Part shown: one piece after another, positions 26,834 to 35,453 of the stretch | Position numbering within the stretch: the first letter of the stretch is position 1 | How the letters are laid out: each line of letters starts with the position of its first letter | Assembly (NCBI GenBank): GCA_024640405.1 | Contig: JAHEFB010000026.1 | Location: 1 to 63,041 of the forward strand | Source: Alphaproteobacteria bacterium | GTDB taxonomy: Bacteria; Pseudomonadota; Alphaproteobacteria; Rhizobiales; Aestuariivirgaceae | Length of the DNA stretch: 63,041 nt | Direction of reading: 5' to 3' | The notes under the pieces: model-generated | The model's database searches: none | What the model was told of the DNA's origin: nothing | Seen by the model: the letters and a program-made list of their open reading frames with translations, nothing else | Program-made: the position numbers and the translations under genes

Positions 26834-27910
26834 TTGACCCGCATCATTCTCGTTCTGCTTGTCATGGCAGCACTCGTTGCACCCGGCAGCACAGCAACAC
26901 CCGGCAACCCTCCCGCCATCATTGTTATGGCTCAGACCGACGCCGCGCAGGCACCGGAAGTCAAACCGGGCCAGTTGCTGTTACAGCGCCGTAAGGCAGC
27001 GAGCGGCGCGGATGTGGCGCCGGCCATCGCCGATGACCCGATTGAATGGATAAAGGCGCAACAGCGCACCTTCTACGGCAAAATGTCCGCTGCCCTGACC
27101 GCCATGAAGCGAGGGTCTGCCTGGTCGGCGGCACTGACCCTGATGGCACTGAGTTTTGCCTATGGAATATTGCATGCCGCGGGCCCCGGACACGGCAAGG
27201 CGGTGGTGTCGGCATGGCTGCTGGCCAACGAGCGGCAATTGAAACGCGGCGTGATGATTTCCTTCATGGCAGCCCTGTTTCAGGCGATGACGGCAATTGT
27301 CCTGGTGTCAGCACTGCTGCTCACTGTGAGCGCAGCTGCCAGAACGGCCAAATCCATGGCGATTGCCCTGGAGGCTGCAAGCTACGGCCTGATCGCACTG
27401 ACCGGCCTGTGGCTGATCTGGCAGGCTGTGCGGCCTCGTTTCGCAGTTGCTTCAGTAGTTACCGACACTCATGGACACCATCATCACCACAATCATGGGC
27501 ATGAGCATGAACACGGGCGCGACTGTGGCTGTGGTCATGCGCACATGCCGTCGGCAAGTGAGCTTTCCCAACCGGTGAATTTGTGGAAGGCCATTGGCAT
27601 TGCTTTTGCCGTCGGCATAAGGCCCTGCACAGGTGGCATCCTGGTGCTGTTGTTCTCGTCGGCACTGGGGCTCTATTGGGCAGGAATTGCCGCAACCCTG
27701 GCAATGGCATTGGGCACGGCCATTACGGTTTCCATCATTGCCAGCCTTGCCGTGAAATCCCGCGACGTGGCATTGAGATATTCCGGGCACAATGCGGTGT
27801 GGCTGGATCGGACCGCTTTTGGACTGAAGTTCCTGGGCGGGCTATTCATTGCAGCCGTCGGCGGGCTACTGTTCTGGGCAACAGCCACCAATACCGCTCC
27901 AATGATCTGA
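26834..27910 (+). CDS. Nickel/cobalt transporter, NicO/RcnA type
   Basis: A 358-residue inner-membrane protein with a leader region, about six helices and a His-rich loop (THGHHHHHNHGHEHEHG then CGCGHAH, around residues 213-240). Motifs HAAGPGHGKAV (residues 114-124) and GIRPCTGGILVLLFSSALGL are those of NicO/RcnA metal transporters. The direction (efflux or uptake) cannot be told from sequence. The start is TTG with GTGAGG upstream, 15 bases after the DUF1007 stop, so they form an operon. Proximity to a cobalt nitrile hydratase is suggestive only. Confidence 0.88.
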   Translation: MTRIILVLLVMAALVAPGSTATPGNPPAIIVMAQTDAAQAPEVKPGQLLLQRRKAASGADVAPAIADDPIEWIKAQQRTFYGKMSAALTAMKRGSAWSAALTLMALSFAYGILHAAGPGHGKAVVSAWLLANERQLKRGVMISFMAALFQAMTAIVLVSALLLTVSAAARTAKSMAIALEAASYGLIALTGLWLIWQAVRPRFAVASVVTDTHGHHHHHNHGHEHEHGRDCGCGHAHMPSASELSQPVNLWKAIGIAFAVGIRPCTGGILVLLFSSALGLYWAGIAATLAMALGTAITVSIIASLAVKSRDVALRYSGHNAVWLDRTAFGLKFLGGLFIAAVGGLLFWATATNTAPMI

Positions 27911-27941
27911 AAGCGGTCATTATTCCAAAGGCAACAGATCA

Positions 27942-28793
27942 TTGACCCGTTCCATCAAGACCTTGCTTGCCGGCCTCATACTGCTCATGTGTCTTGCCAT
28001 CCCGGGGCATTCGCAGGTAACCGAAGGCGATGACGGACCGCTGCGTTTTGGCCGCTTCGAACACGAAGGCAAGATACATTATGGCTTCATCTCGTTCGGT
28101 GGCGTTCACACCCTGACCGGCAGCTTTTTCGACAAGGAAACGGTGGTCACCGGCAATGTCATTCCGTTGGATGAGGTGAAGGTACTGGCACCGGTGGTTC
28201 CGGGAAAAGTGATCGGCATCGCGCGGAACTACAAAAGCCATGGTGGGCGCGGCGGCAAGCTGCAGTTCTTCGCCAAGTTGCCATCTTCGATCATTGGTCC
28301 GGAGGAAATCATCGTCCCGCCCACTGGGTCTACCGACCTGCACTATGAAGGTGAAATGGTTATTGTCATGGGCGCGCAGGCGAAAAACGTGTCTGAAAAA
28401 GAAGCTTTGTCTTACGTGTTCGGTGTGACCGCCGGAAATGACATCACCGAGCGCAGCTTCGGATCGGACGGATATTCGATTCTTAAGGCCAAGGGATCCG
28501 ACACCTTTGCACCATTGGGCCCCTGGATATCGCCGGGCCTGACCATCGACAATCTGAAATTCGAGACCCAGGTCAATGGCAGGACCGTCCAGAAGGCATC
28601 CACCAGGCAAATGATCCATTCACCGGCCCGCATAATATCCGAGCTGTCACGGTTCATTACACTTGAGGCAGGTGATGTGATTTACACCGGCACCGCCGGC
28701 ACCACCGCCGCTCTGCAAGAGGGCGACGTGGTAGATGTGTTGCTGGAAGGCATCGGGCGTTTACGCAACACAGTTGGTGCAACCCCCAAATAA
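27942..28793 (+). CDS. Fumarylacetoacetate hydrolase family protein with signal peptide
   Basis: A 283-residue FAH-fold protein. Members cleave C-C bonds or isomerise or decarboxylate dicarbonyl acids in the cytosol. The metal-binding set is visible: DLHYEGEMVIVMG supplies the E-x-E, and VTAGNDITERSF and the KGSDTFAPLGPWIS block follow. The surprise is the N-terminus, MTRSIKTLLAGLILLMCLA then IPGHSQ, which looks like a cleavable signal peptide; FAH enzymes normally begin directly with the small N-terminal domain. Start is TTG at 27942. It is 31 bases after the transporter and may be in the same unit. Periplasmic function is an inference. Confidence 0.82.
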   Translation: MTRSIKTLLAGLILLMCLAIPGHSQVTEGDDGPLRFGRFEHEGKIHYGFISFGGVHTLTGSFFDKETVVTGNVIPLDEVKVLAPVVPGKVIGIARNYKSHGGRGGKLQFFAKLPSSIIGPEEIIVPPTGSTDLHYEGEMVIVMGAQAKNVSEKEALSYVFGVTAGNDITERSFGSDGYSILKAKGSDTFAPLGPWISPGLTIDNLKFETQVNGRTVQKASTRQMIHSPARIISELSRFITLEAGDVIYTGTAGTTAALQEGDVVDVLLEGIGRLRNTVGATPK

Positions 28794-28800
28794 GAGCGGA

Positions 28801-29271
28801 CTACTCTTTTGATGTGGCCTTCTTGCCCATGGCAGTAACCGCACCGGTCATCTTTTCAATCACGGGTGAGGCAGCGTCCAGACCATAGCGGGCTTTCAAT
28901 GCAGCCGGATCGGTAACCGCCAGCCATGTCTTTCCGGCATCATCCGTCCAGGCAAGCGCTTTCATGGGCAAGTCAAAACCCACCTCGCGATTGACCTTCA
29001 TCAAGGGCGTACCAAGCTTGGGATTGCCGAACAGCAAAAGCTGGGTCGGCGCCATTTCCTCACCGATTTTCTTGGCACCGGCAGCATGGTCCACACGGGC
29101 AAAAACCGTAATGCCCTTTGCCTTGAAGATCGCTTCCAGCCGATCCAGCGTGGTTGCCGTGTCATGGGCGCTTTCCATCTTGATTGTGCCGTTGGCCATA
29201 TCGCCGGCCAGTGCGGGCGCAACCGCCATGGAGAAAGAAACAGCTGCCGCTGCAAGAATCGATTTGAACAT
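28801..29271 (-). CDS. DUF302 domain exported protein
   Basis: A 156-residue protein with a signal peptide (MFKSILAAAAVSFSMAVAP, cleaved after ALA). The mature region contains the DUF302 pattern: LDRLEAIFKAKGITVFARVDHAAGA, TQLLLFGNPKLGTPLM and DLPMKALAWTDDAGKTWLAV. These form a dimeric alpha/beta fold of unknown role, sometimes linked to redox or metal stress. It ends convergently with the FAH gene. Confidence 0.9.
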   Translation of the reverse strand: MFKSILAAAAVSFSMAVAPALAGDMANGTIKMESAHDTATTLDRLEAIFKAKGITVFARVDHAAGAKKIGEEMAPTQLLLFGNPKLGTPLMKVNREVGFDLPMKALAWTDDAGKTWLAVTDPAALKARYGLDAASPVIEKMTGAVTAMGKKATSKE

Positions 29272-29378
29272 GGGAAAGCTCCTCAGGAAATGAACTCGTT
29301 AGAGTAACATGTGGAATGTGTTTATGTCATGCCGACGGCAGGCTGGACGCAAGTCACAATATCGTGGGAAATGACATT

Positions 29379-29882
29379 ATGCCGAATGAGAACAACACCA
29401 GCTATCCTGCAGGTCAATGGCTTGCACTGGCAGGCTTCATTGCATTGTGTCTTGCAGTAGCCGGCATTGCAGGATGGGCAACGTCGCAATCCGTCTCCAC
29501 CTGGTATTTGACTTTGAACCGGCCGCCATGGACCCCGCCCAACTGGTTGTTCGCGCCTGTCTGGACTGTGCTCTACATCATGATGGCTGTCTCCGCATGG
29601 CGCATCTGGCTCGTCGGCAATGGATTCACCGGTGAAGCACAGGCGCCATTGGTGCTGTTTCTGGTACAGCTATCATTGAATTTTGCCTGGTCGTTTGCTT
29701 TTTTTGCCGCCCAATCGACCACGCTTGGTCTTGTGGTTATCATCGCCTTGTGGCTATCCATCGCGACAACTATTCGGGCATTCAGGCTGATTGATCACCT
29801 GGCAGCATGGCTGCTCACACCTTACCTGGTCTGGGTCAGTTACGCGACGGCACTGAACTTCGCAATATGGACTTTGAATTAG
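29379..29882 (+). CDS. tspO: TspO/MBR family protein
   Basis: A 167-residue membrane protein with five helices, homologous to the mitochondrial translocator protein and to Rhodobacter TspO, which binds tetrapyrroles and represses photosynthesis or stress genes. The signature is WYLTLNRPPWTPPNWLFAP followed by VWTVLYIMMAVSAWRIW, with the tryptophan-rich ligand cleft. LNFAWSFAFF and LWLSIATTIRAF follow. The ATG at 29379 is chosen over 29316 since the family starts just before helix 1. Confidence 0.92.
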   Translation: MPNENNTSYPAGQWLALAGFIALCLAVAGIAGWATSQSVSTWYLTLNRPPWTPPNWLFAPVWTVLYIMMAVSAWRIWLVGNGFTGEAQAPLVLFLVQLSLNFAWSFAFFAAQSTTLGLVVIIALWLSIATTIRAFRLIDHLAAWLLTPYLVWVSYATALNFAIWTLN

Positions 29883-29937
29883 CCAGCTTCGATGTTGGTA
29901 CACGGAAATCCGGTTTGGGAAGGCCCGTTGAAAAGTG

Positions 29938-30996
29938 TCAAACCGTCGGCCGGTTGATGAGAGCCGAGTAGATTTCTGTCTCCCCTACCTCCCCAACTGC
30001 GATGCCATCAGTACCGATCATGACGCTTTTTCCCGTCCGCCAGCATTCTGCAATGATCTCGCGCATGGTTGCATCAGGGGTCATCATGACCGGCGCCGCC
30101 TTACCCGTTGCCACCTTCTTCGGTTTCGCCAGCTTTCGCATTATTGTGGCGCCGGTCATCACGTTAAGCGGGTTCATGTGCTGCACAAACTGCTCAACAT
30201 ATTCATTTGCTGGCTTGAGCACTATGTCCTGCGGCGTGCCGGCCTGAACAATTCGGCCATCCTCCATGATCGCGATCCGGTTGCCGATCTTCATGGCTTC
30301 GTCGAGATCATGTGACACAAATATTATGGTGCGTTTCAGTTCGCGCTGCAGGTTCAATAATTCATCCTGCAAATGGGTTCGGATCAGCGGATCCAGCGCG
30401 GAGAACGGTTCATCCATCAGCAAAATCGGCGCCTGGGTCGTGAACGCCCGGGCAAGGCCGACCCTTTGCTGCATCCCGCCAGACAGTTCATGCGCATATC
30501 GGTCCGCCCATTGATCAAGGCTGACCAGCTTCAGTTGTTCCGCGACACGCGCCTTGCGTTCCGCATCCGGCACACCGGCAAGCTCCAGGCCGAAGCCGAC
30601 GTTTTCTTCAACCGTGCGCCACGGCAGCAGCGCAAACTGCTGAAACACCATTGCGACCTGATGCATGCGAAGTTCACGCAATTCGAGGTCGCCACATGTC
30701 GCGACATCCACTGTCTTCTTGCCATCTGTTGAAACCAGCACCTGTCCGCGCGCGGTTTCATTCAACCGGTTGACCGCACGCAGCAGAGTTGACTTGCCGG
30801 AACCTGACAGCCCCATGAGGACAAATATTTCGCCCTCTGCGACATCGAGCGAGGCACCGGCAACGCCCAGTACCGCGCCGGTCTTCTCATTGATTTCCTG
30901 GCGGGTTGCGCCTGCATCCAGCAGACTAAGCGCCTCGGCCTTGTTGTCTCCGAATATGATGTCGACGTTCTTGAAGCTTACAGCCGTATTGGTCAT
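29938..30996 (-). CDS. choV: Choline ABC transporter ATPase ChoV
   Basis: A 352-residue ATPase of the ProV/OpuAA type. Walker A is GLSGSGKST, the signature is LSGGMQQRVGLARA, and Walker B is ILLMDEPFSALDPLIRTHL, with the switch His in FVSHDLDEAMK. A regulatory tail of about 90 residues follows in place of a clear full CBS pair. It is the third gene of choX-choW-choV, and its start overlaps the choW stop by 4 bases, with a GGGG-rich site upstream of 30996. Confidence 0.92.
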   Translation of the reverse strand: MTNTAVSFKNVDIIFGDNKAEALSLLDAGATRQEINEKTGAVLGVAGASLDVAEGEIFVLMGLSGSGKSTLLRAVNRLNETARGQVLVSTDGKKTVDVATCGDLELRELRMHQVAMVFQQFALLPWRTVEENVGFGLELAGVPDAERKARVAEQLKLVSLDQWADRYAHELSGGMQQRVGLARAFTTQAPILLMDEPFSALDPLIRTHLQDELLNLQRELKRTIIFVSHDLDEAMKIGNRIAIMEDGRIVQAGTPQDIVLKPANEYVEQFVQHMNPLNVMTGATIMRKLAKPKKVATGKAAPVMMTPDATMREIIAECWRTGKSVMIGTDGIAVGEVGETEIYSALINRPTV

Positions 30997-31859
30997 TTGC
31001 TCTGCCCCCCGCTGCCGGGTTCCTTGACCCGGCAAATCCGGTCCAGCATGATGGCGACCGCCACGATGGCCAGGCCGGCCTCAATACCCATCGGAATGTT
31101 GACGGTGTTCAACGCCCGCACCACAGGTTTCCCCAGCCCATTGGCACCGATCAGCGCTGCAATCACCACCATGGAAAGCGACAGCATGATGCACTGCGTC
31201 AAACCTGCCATGATCGTCGGCATGGCGGCTGGCAGTTCAACCTTCTTCAGCAGTTGCCATTTGGTGGCGCCAAAAGCCTGGCCCGCTTCAATCAACTGCC
31301 TTGGCACGGATGTGATCCCCAGATGTGTCAGGCGGATCGGAGCGGCAATGGAAAAAATCACCGTGGTAACAAGGCCCGGCGCCAGTCCGAGGCCAAACAG
31401 GATCAGTGCAGGAATAAGATACACGAACGTCGGCAGGGTCTGCATCAGATCCAGAATTGGCCGGAGTATTCGAAACAGCCACTCATTGTGTGCCGCCACG
31501 ATACCGATCGGCACACCCAGCAACATGGACGCCGATGCGGCCCCCACAACCAGAGCCAGTGTCTCAACCGTTTCCTTCCACAAGCCCTGATTGATCACGA
31601 ATGCCAGGCAGCAAATTGCAATCGTCGGTATTTTCCAGGATCGCGACAACCACCAGGCAAGCCCTGCGATCAACGCCACGATGACAATCGGCGGCGGCAG
31701 CAGCATCAGGTCTATCAGCGTTTCCAGAATAAACTCTATCCCGCCGGACAGACCATCGAAAAACCAGTCAAAACTGTCGGTCAGCCAGTTGAACAGCTGT
31801 TTGCCCCACCTGCCAAGCGGGATTTTGTTGTCTTCGAGTAAGCTGCTGATTGGATCCAT
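30993..31859 (-). CDS. choW: Choline ABC transporter permease ChoW
   Basis: A 288-residue inner-membrane permease of the ProW family. It has an N-terminal amphipathic segment, six to seven helices, and the ATPase-contacting EAA-type loop RQLIEAGQAFGATKWQLLKKVELP followed by AAMPTIMAG. The start at 31859 (MDPISSLLEDNKIPLG) has GGAAC upstream. It works with ChoX and ChoV. Overlap with choV indicates coupled translation. Confidence 0.92.
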   Translation of the reverse strand: MDPISSLLEDNKIPLGRWGKQLFNWLTDSFDWFFDGLSGGIEFILETLIDLMLLPPPIVIVALIAGLAWWLSRSWKIPTIAICCLAFVINQGLWKETVETLALVVGAASASMLLGVPIGIVAAHNEWLFRILRPILDLMQTLPTFVYLIPALILFGLGLAPGLVTTVIFSIAAPIRLTHLGITSVPRQLIEAGQAFGATKWQLLKKVELPAAMPTIMAGLTQCIMLSLSMVVIAALIGANGLGKPVVRALNTVNIPMGIEAGLAIVAVAIMLDRICRVKEPGSGGQSK

Positions 31860-31969
31860 GAGTTCCGTCCGCTCGTTCGGGATTGCACCCGGCATTTCAG
31901 GAAACAGATTACCCGGCCTCGCATGCTGGCGGGACCGGGCAACAGTTTGTCATTTCAAGACAGCAAGGC

Positions 31970-32929
31970 TTACTTGATTGCCATTTTTGCTGCCGCCATG
32001 CCATCACCGCCATCAAATGCAGTCACGCCGGCAACCCAGGCATCGATCACACCGGGATTGGCCTTGAGCCAGTTGGTTGCTGCCTTTTCAGGATCTGTAC
32101 CATCGTTGAGAATGGCACCCATGATTTCATTTTCCATCTTCAGGGTGAACTTGAGGTTGGAAATGAACTTGCCGACGTTAGGACACTCGGCAACGTAGCC
32201 CTTGCGAACATTGGTATGAACCGTTGCGCCACCCAGGTTCGGCCCAAAAATGTCATCGCCGCCTTCAAGATAGGCCATCTCGAAATTTGCGTTCATCGGA
32301 TGCGGTTCCCAGCCCAGGAAAACCAGGTCGGTTTTCTTCCTGCCGGCCTTGGCGACGGCAGACATCATGCCTGCTTCAGAGGATTCAACCACCTCAAAGC
32401 CTTTCAGTCCGAAAGTTCCTTTTTCGATCATGTCGAGGATCAGGCGGTTGCCATCATTGCCCGGCTCAATGCCATAAATCTTGCCGTCAAGCTTGTCCTT
32501 GAATTTTGCGATGTCCTGGAATGTCTTCAGTCCGGCGTCATAGGTGTATTTCGGTACTGCCAGGGTGTATTTTGCGCCTTCCAGGTTGACGCCGATCGAT
32601 TCCACCGTGCCGTCTTCGCGGTAGGGTTTTATATCCGCTTCCATGGTTGGCATCCAGTTGCCAAGGAACACGTCAATATCCTTGTTCTTGAGAGACGAGT
32701 AAGTCACCGGCACGGACAGAACCTGGGTCACCGGCTCGTAGCCAAGCGCTCTCAAGACAACGGTGGCAGAAGCAGTTGTAGCCGTAATGTCGGTCCAGCC
32801 AACATCCGAGAAACGAACCGTCTTGCAGGCCTCGCTGTCAGCAGCCTGGGCAGCGCCCGCGGGAACAAATGCGAAAATTGCAGCAGCAGCCGCGCCCGTC
32901 ATCAATTTGGAAATTGTCCTGATCATCAA
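31970..32929 (-). CDS. choX: Choline-binding protein ChoX
   Basis: A 319-residue periplasmic binding protein with a signal peptide ending at AAQA. It is very close in motif content to Sinorhizobium ChoX: VRFSDVGWTDITATTA (box Trp and Asp), DVFLGNWMPTMEAD (Trp), GAKYTLAVP (Tyr) and VFLGWEPHPMN (Trp). These form the aromatic box for the trimethylammonium group. Choline is therefore favoured over proline or betaine as ligand. It is divergent from betI, and the intergenic region has a BetI-like palindrome. Confidence 0.93.
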   Translation of the reverse strand: MMIRTISKLMTGAAAAAIFAFVPAGAAQAADSEACKTVRFSDVGWTDITATTASATVVLRALGYEPVTQVLSVPVTYSSLKNKDIDVFLGNWMPTMEADIKPYREDGTVESIGVNLEGAKYTLAVPKYTYDAGLKTFQDIAKFKDKLDGKIYGIEPGNDGNRLILDMIEKGTFGLKGFEVVESSEAGMMSAVAKAGRKKTDLVFLGWEPHPMNANFEMAYLEGGDDIFGPNLGGATVHTNVRKGYVAECPNVGKFISNLKFTLKMENEIMGAILNDGTDPEKAATNWLKANPGVIDAWVAGVTAFDGGDGMAAAKMAIK

Positions 32930-33055
32930 TATTTACTCCCTGTTTCAATTTTCGCCTGATCACCCTCAAACAGCAATCTTCAGCGTTCTGGAATTGCCGG
33001 AATGTGCGCTGCAGCAGGCGCGCAAGTCAACAGCCCGTCACAAGTTAATCCTTTT

Positions 33056-33075
33056 TTAATTGACTGATCAATTAA
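33056..33075. promoter_or_regulatory. Probable BetI operator
   Basis: A perfect inverted repeat TTAATTGA-CTGA-TCAATTAA lies between the divergent choX and betI genes, 44 bases before betI. Its core ATTGACTGATCAAT resembles the choline-responsive BetI sites known in proteobacteria. It probably allows BetI to repress both directions until choline is present. Confidence 0.75.
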
Positions 33076-33119
33076 AAAAAATATTCTACCCAACGACATT
33101 ACTCTTTCTGTGAGGCAAA

Positions 33120-33704
33120 ATGCCGAAACTTGGCATGGGTCCGGTGCGCCGGAATCAATTGATAGAAGCAGCAATTTCTTCCCTGCATGACTATGGCTAT
33201 GCAGACACCACAGTTGCGCGTATTGCCAAGAAAGCCGGCGTTTCGTCGGGTATCGTGCATCACTATTTCGATGGCAAAGACGATCTGTTGTTCGCCACCA
33301 TGCGGCACATGCTGCGGGTGCTGCGTACAGAGACGCTCAATAGCCTCAAGCAGGCCACAACGCCGCGCGCCAGGCTGTCCGCGATTGTCGAGGCAAACTT
33401 CGCACCCAGCCAGTACTCGCCGGACGTCATGTCAGCATGGTTGGCCCTGTATGGCTCAGCCCGCCAATCACCCAACCTCACCCGCATTCTAAGGTTGTAC
33501 GACGCCCGGCTGAATTCCAATCTGCGCCACGCCTTCAGGCAGCTTACCGATCAGGAAAAAGCCGTGGAGCTGGCAATCGGCGTCTCCGCTCTCATAGACG
33601 GCGTTTGGCTGCGAGCTGCCCTGCTGGGCGACGACTACAACCGCGATACGGCCATTCACCTCGTCACCTCCTACATCGACGGTCAACTTCCCAACACACA
33701 CTGA
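33120..33704 (+). CDS. betI: Choline-responsive repressor BetI (TetR family)
   Basis: A 194-residue TetR-family regulator. The N-terminal helix-turn-helix is [19 protein letters not shown] then [20 protein letters not shown], and the body ([38 protein letters not shown]) matches BetI, which represses choline uptake and betaine synthesis genes and is released by choline. It is followed seven bases later by betA in the same orientation. Confidence 0.95.
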   Translation: MPKLGMGPVRRNQLIEAAISSLHDYGYADTTVARIAKKAGVSSGIVHHYFDGKDDLLFATMRHMLRVLRTETLNSLKQATTPRARLSAIVEANFAPSQYSPDVMSAWLALYGSARQSPNLTRILRLYDARLNSNLRHAFRQLTDQEKAVELAIGVSALIDGVWLRAALLGDDYNRDTAIHLVTSYIDGQLPNTH

Positions 33705-33711
33705 GATACCC

Positions 33712-35373
33712 ATGACGGACGGCACTTTCGACTTCATCATCGTTGGCTCCGGTTCGGCCGGATCGGTTCTCGCCAACCGCCTGAGCGAGAACGGCAAGCA
33801 CACCGTACTGGTGCTGGAGTACGGCGGCAGCGATATCGGCCCGCTGATCCAGATGCCGTCGGCACTGTCGATCCCGCTGAATACCAAAACCTACAACTGG
33901 GGTTACCTGTCAGAACCGGAGCCGGGGTTGAACAACCGGCGCATCACCGCTCCGCGCGGCAAGGTGATCGGAGGGTCTTCCTCAATTAACGGCATGGTGT
34001 ATGTACGCGGACACGCCAGGGATTTCGACACATGGTCTGATCTCGGCGCGACCGGCTGGGCGTATGCCGATGTCCTGCCTTACTTCAAACGCATGGAAAC
34101 ATCACATGGCGGCGAAGACGGCTGGCGCGGCATCGACGGGCCAATGCACATCACTCGCGGCAAACGCGAAAACCCGCTCTACCACGCATTTGTCGATGCC
34201 GCCGAACAGGCCGGATATCCCACCACAACTGATTACAACGGCCGTCAGCAGGAAGGCTTCGGCGCAATGGAGATGACCGTCTGGCAGGGTCGTCGGTGGT
34301 CTGCCGCCAACGCCTATCTCACACCGGTCCTGAAGCGGAAAAATCTTGAACTGGTGACACGGGCGAAGGCGCGCCGGATTGTGCTGGAAGGAAAACGTGC
34401 CACCGGCGTGGAGTATGAAATTGGCGGCATCGTGAAAACGGCCAAAGCAAGACGCGAGGTCATCATTGCCGCAAGTGCCTTCAATTCTCCCCACCTTCTG
34501 CAACTCTCCGGTATCGGTGATGCAGCCATGTTGAAGCAGGCAGGCATTGAGCCTGTGCACAATTTACCCGGCGTGGGCGCAAACCTGATGGATCATCTGG
34601 AAGTGTATTTTCAGTTGTATTCAAAACAGCCTGTTACCCTCAACACAAAGCTTGGCCTGTTTTCAAGGGGGTTGATCGGCCTGCAATGGCTGTTGTTCAA
34701 GACCGGCCTTGGCGCAACCAATCATTTTGAGTCTGCCGGGTTTATCCGCTCGCGGGCAGGTATTGAATACCCTGACATTCAATACCATTTCCTGCCCGGC
34801 GCTATCGCCTATAATGGCAAACCCGCCACCAGCGGGCACGGCTTTCAAGTGCACGTGGGGCCTAACAGGTCGAAGTCGCGCGGAACCGTGACCCCGGTCA
34901 GCGCAAATCCCGATGACGCACCAAAACTGACCTTCAACTACATGTCCAAAGATGAGGACTGGAAAGATTTCCGCAACTGCATCCGCCTGACGCGGGAAAT
35001 CATTGCCCAACCTGCCATGCAGGAATTTGCCGATGGCGAAATTCAGCCTGGCAACGACGTCACCAGCAATGACGCCATTGATGACTTTATTCGCGAACAC
35101 GCAGAAAGCGCATACCATCCCTGCGGCACCTGCAAAATGGGATCCGACAAGGACGCCATGGCTGTTGTCGACCCGCACTGCCGCGTCATGGGCATTGAGG
35201 GCTTGCGCGTGGCGGACAGCTCGATTTTCCCCTCCATCACCAATGGCAATCTCAACGGACCGTCCCTGATGGTTGGTGAAAAGGCATCGGATCACATTCT
35301 TGGTCTCGACCCCTTGCCGCCGTCCAACCTGCAACCCTGGATCAATCCGGACTGGAAAAATTCGCAACGCTGA
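33712..35373 (+). CDS. betA: Choline dehydrogenase BetA
   Basis: A 553-residue GMC-family flavoprotein that oxidises choline to betaine aldehyde and on to glycine betaine, at the membrane. FAD binding is [19 protein letters not shown], the GMC signature is [20 protein letters not shown], and the catalytic His is in [13 protein letters not shown] with the second residue in [10 protein letters not shown]. An oddity is LEYGGSD where the family usually has LEAGG near the FAD ribose. No betB aldehyde dehydrogenase is adjacent. It forms an operon with betI. Confidence 0.95.
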   Translation: MTDGTFDFIIVGSGSAGSVLANRLSENGKHTVLVLEYGGSDIGPLIQMPSALSIPLNTKTYNWGYLSEPEPGLNNRRITAPRGKVIGGSSSINGMVYVRGHARDFDTWSDLGATGWAYADVLPYFKRMETSHGGEDGWRGIDGPMHITRGKRENPLYHAFVDAAEQAGYPTTTDYNGRQQEGFGAMEMTVWQGRRWSAANAYLTPVLKRKNLELVTRAKARRIVLEGKRATGVEYEIGGIVKTAKARREVIIAASAFNSPHLLQLSGIGDAAMLKQAGIEPVHNLPGVGANLMDHLEVYFQLYSKQPVTLNTKLGLFSRGLIGLQWLLFKTGLGATNHFESAGFIRSRAGIEYPDIQYHFLPGAIAYNGKPATSGHGFQVHVGPNRSKSRGTVTPVSANPDDAPKLTFNYMSKDEDWKDFRNCIRLTREIIAQPAMQEFADGEIQPGNDVTSNDAIDDFIREHAESAYHPCGTCKMGSDKDAMAVVDPHCRVMGIEGLRVADSSIFPSITNGNLNGPSLMVGEKASDHILGLDPLPPSNLQPWINPDWKNSQR

Positions 35374-35453
35374 ATCTGCTTTATCGGGTATAGACTTGCC
35401 CGATGGGCAATGGGGCAGACACTGCAGGCATTCCGGATCGACGATCCACGAAC

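Noticed and set aside
31883..32959. 358-codon frame on the plus strand opposite choX
   Set aside because: It is antisense to a clear choline-binding protein, its translation resembles no family, and it has the composition of a mirrored reading frame.
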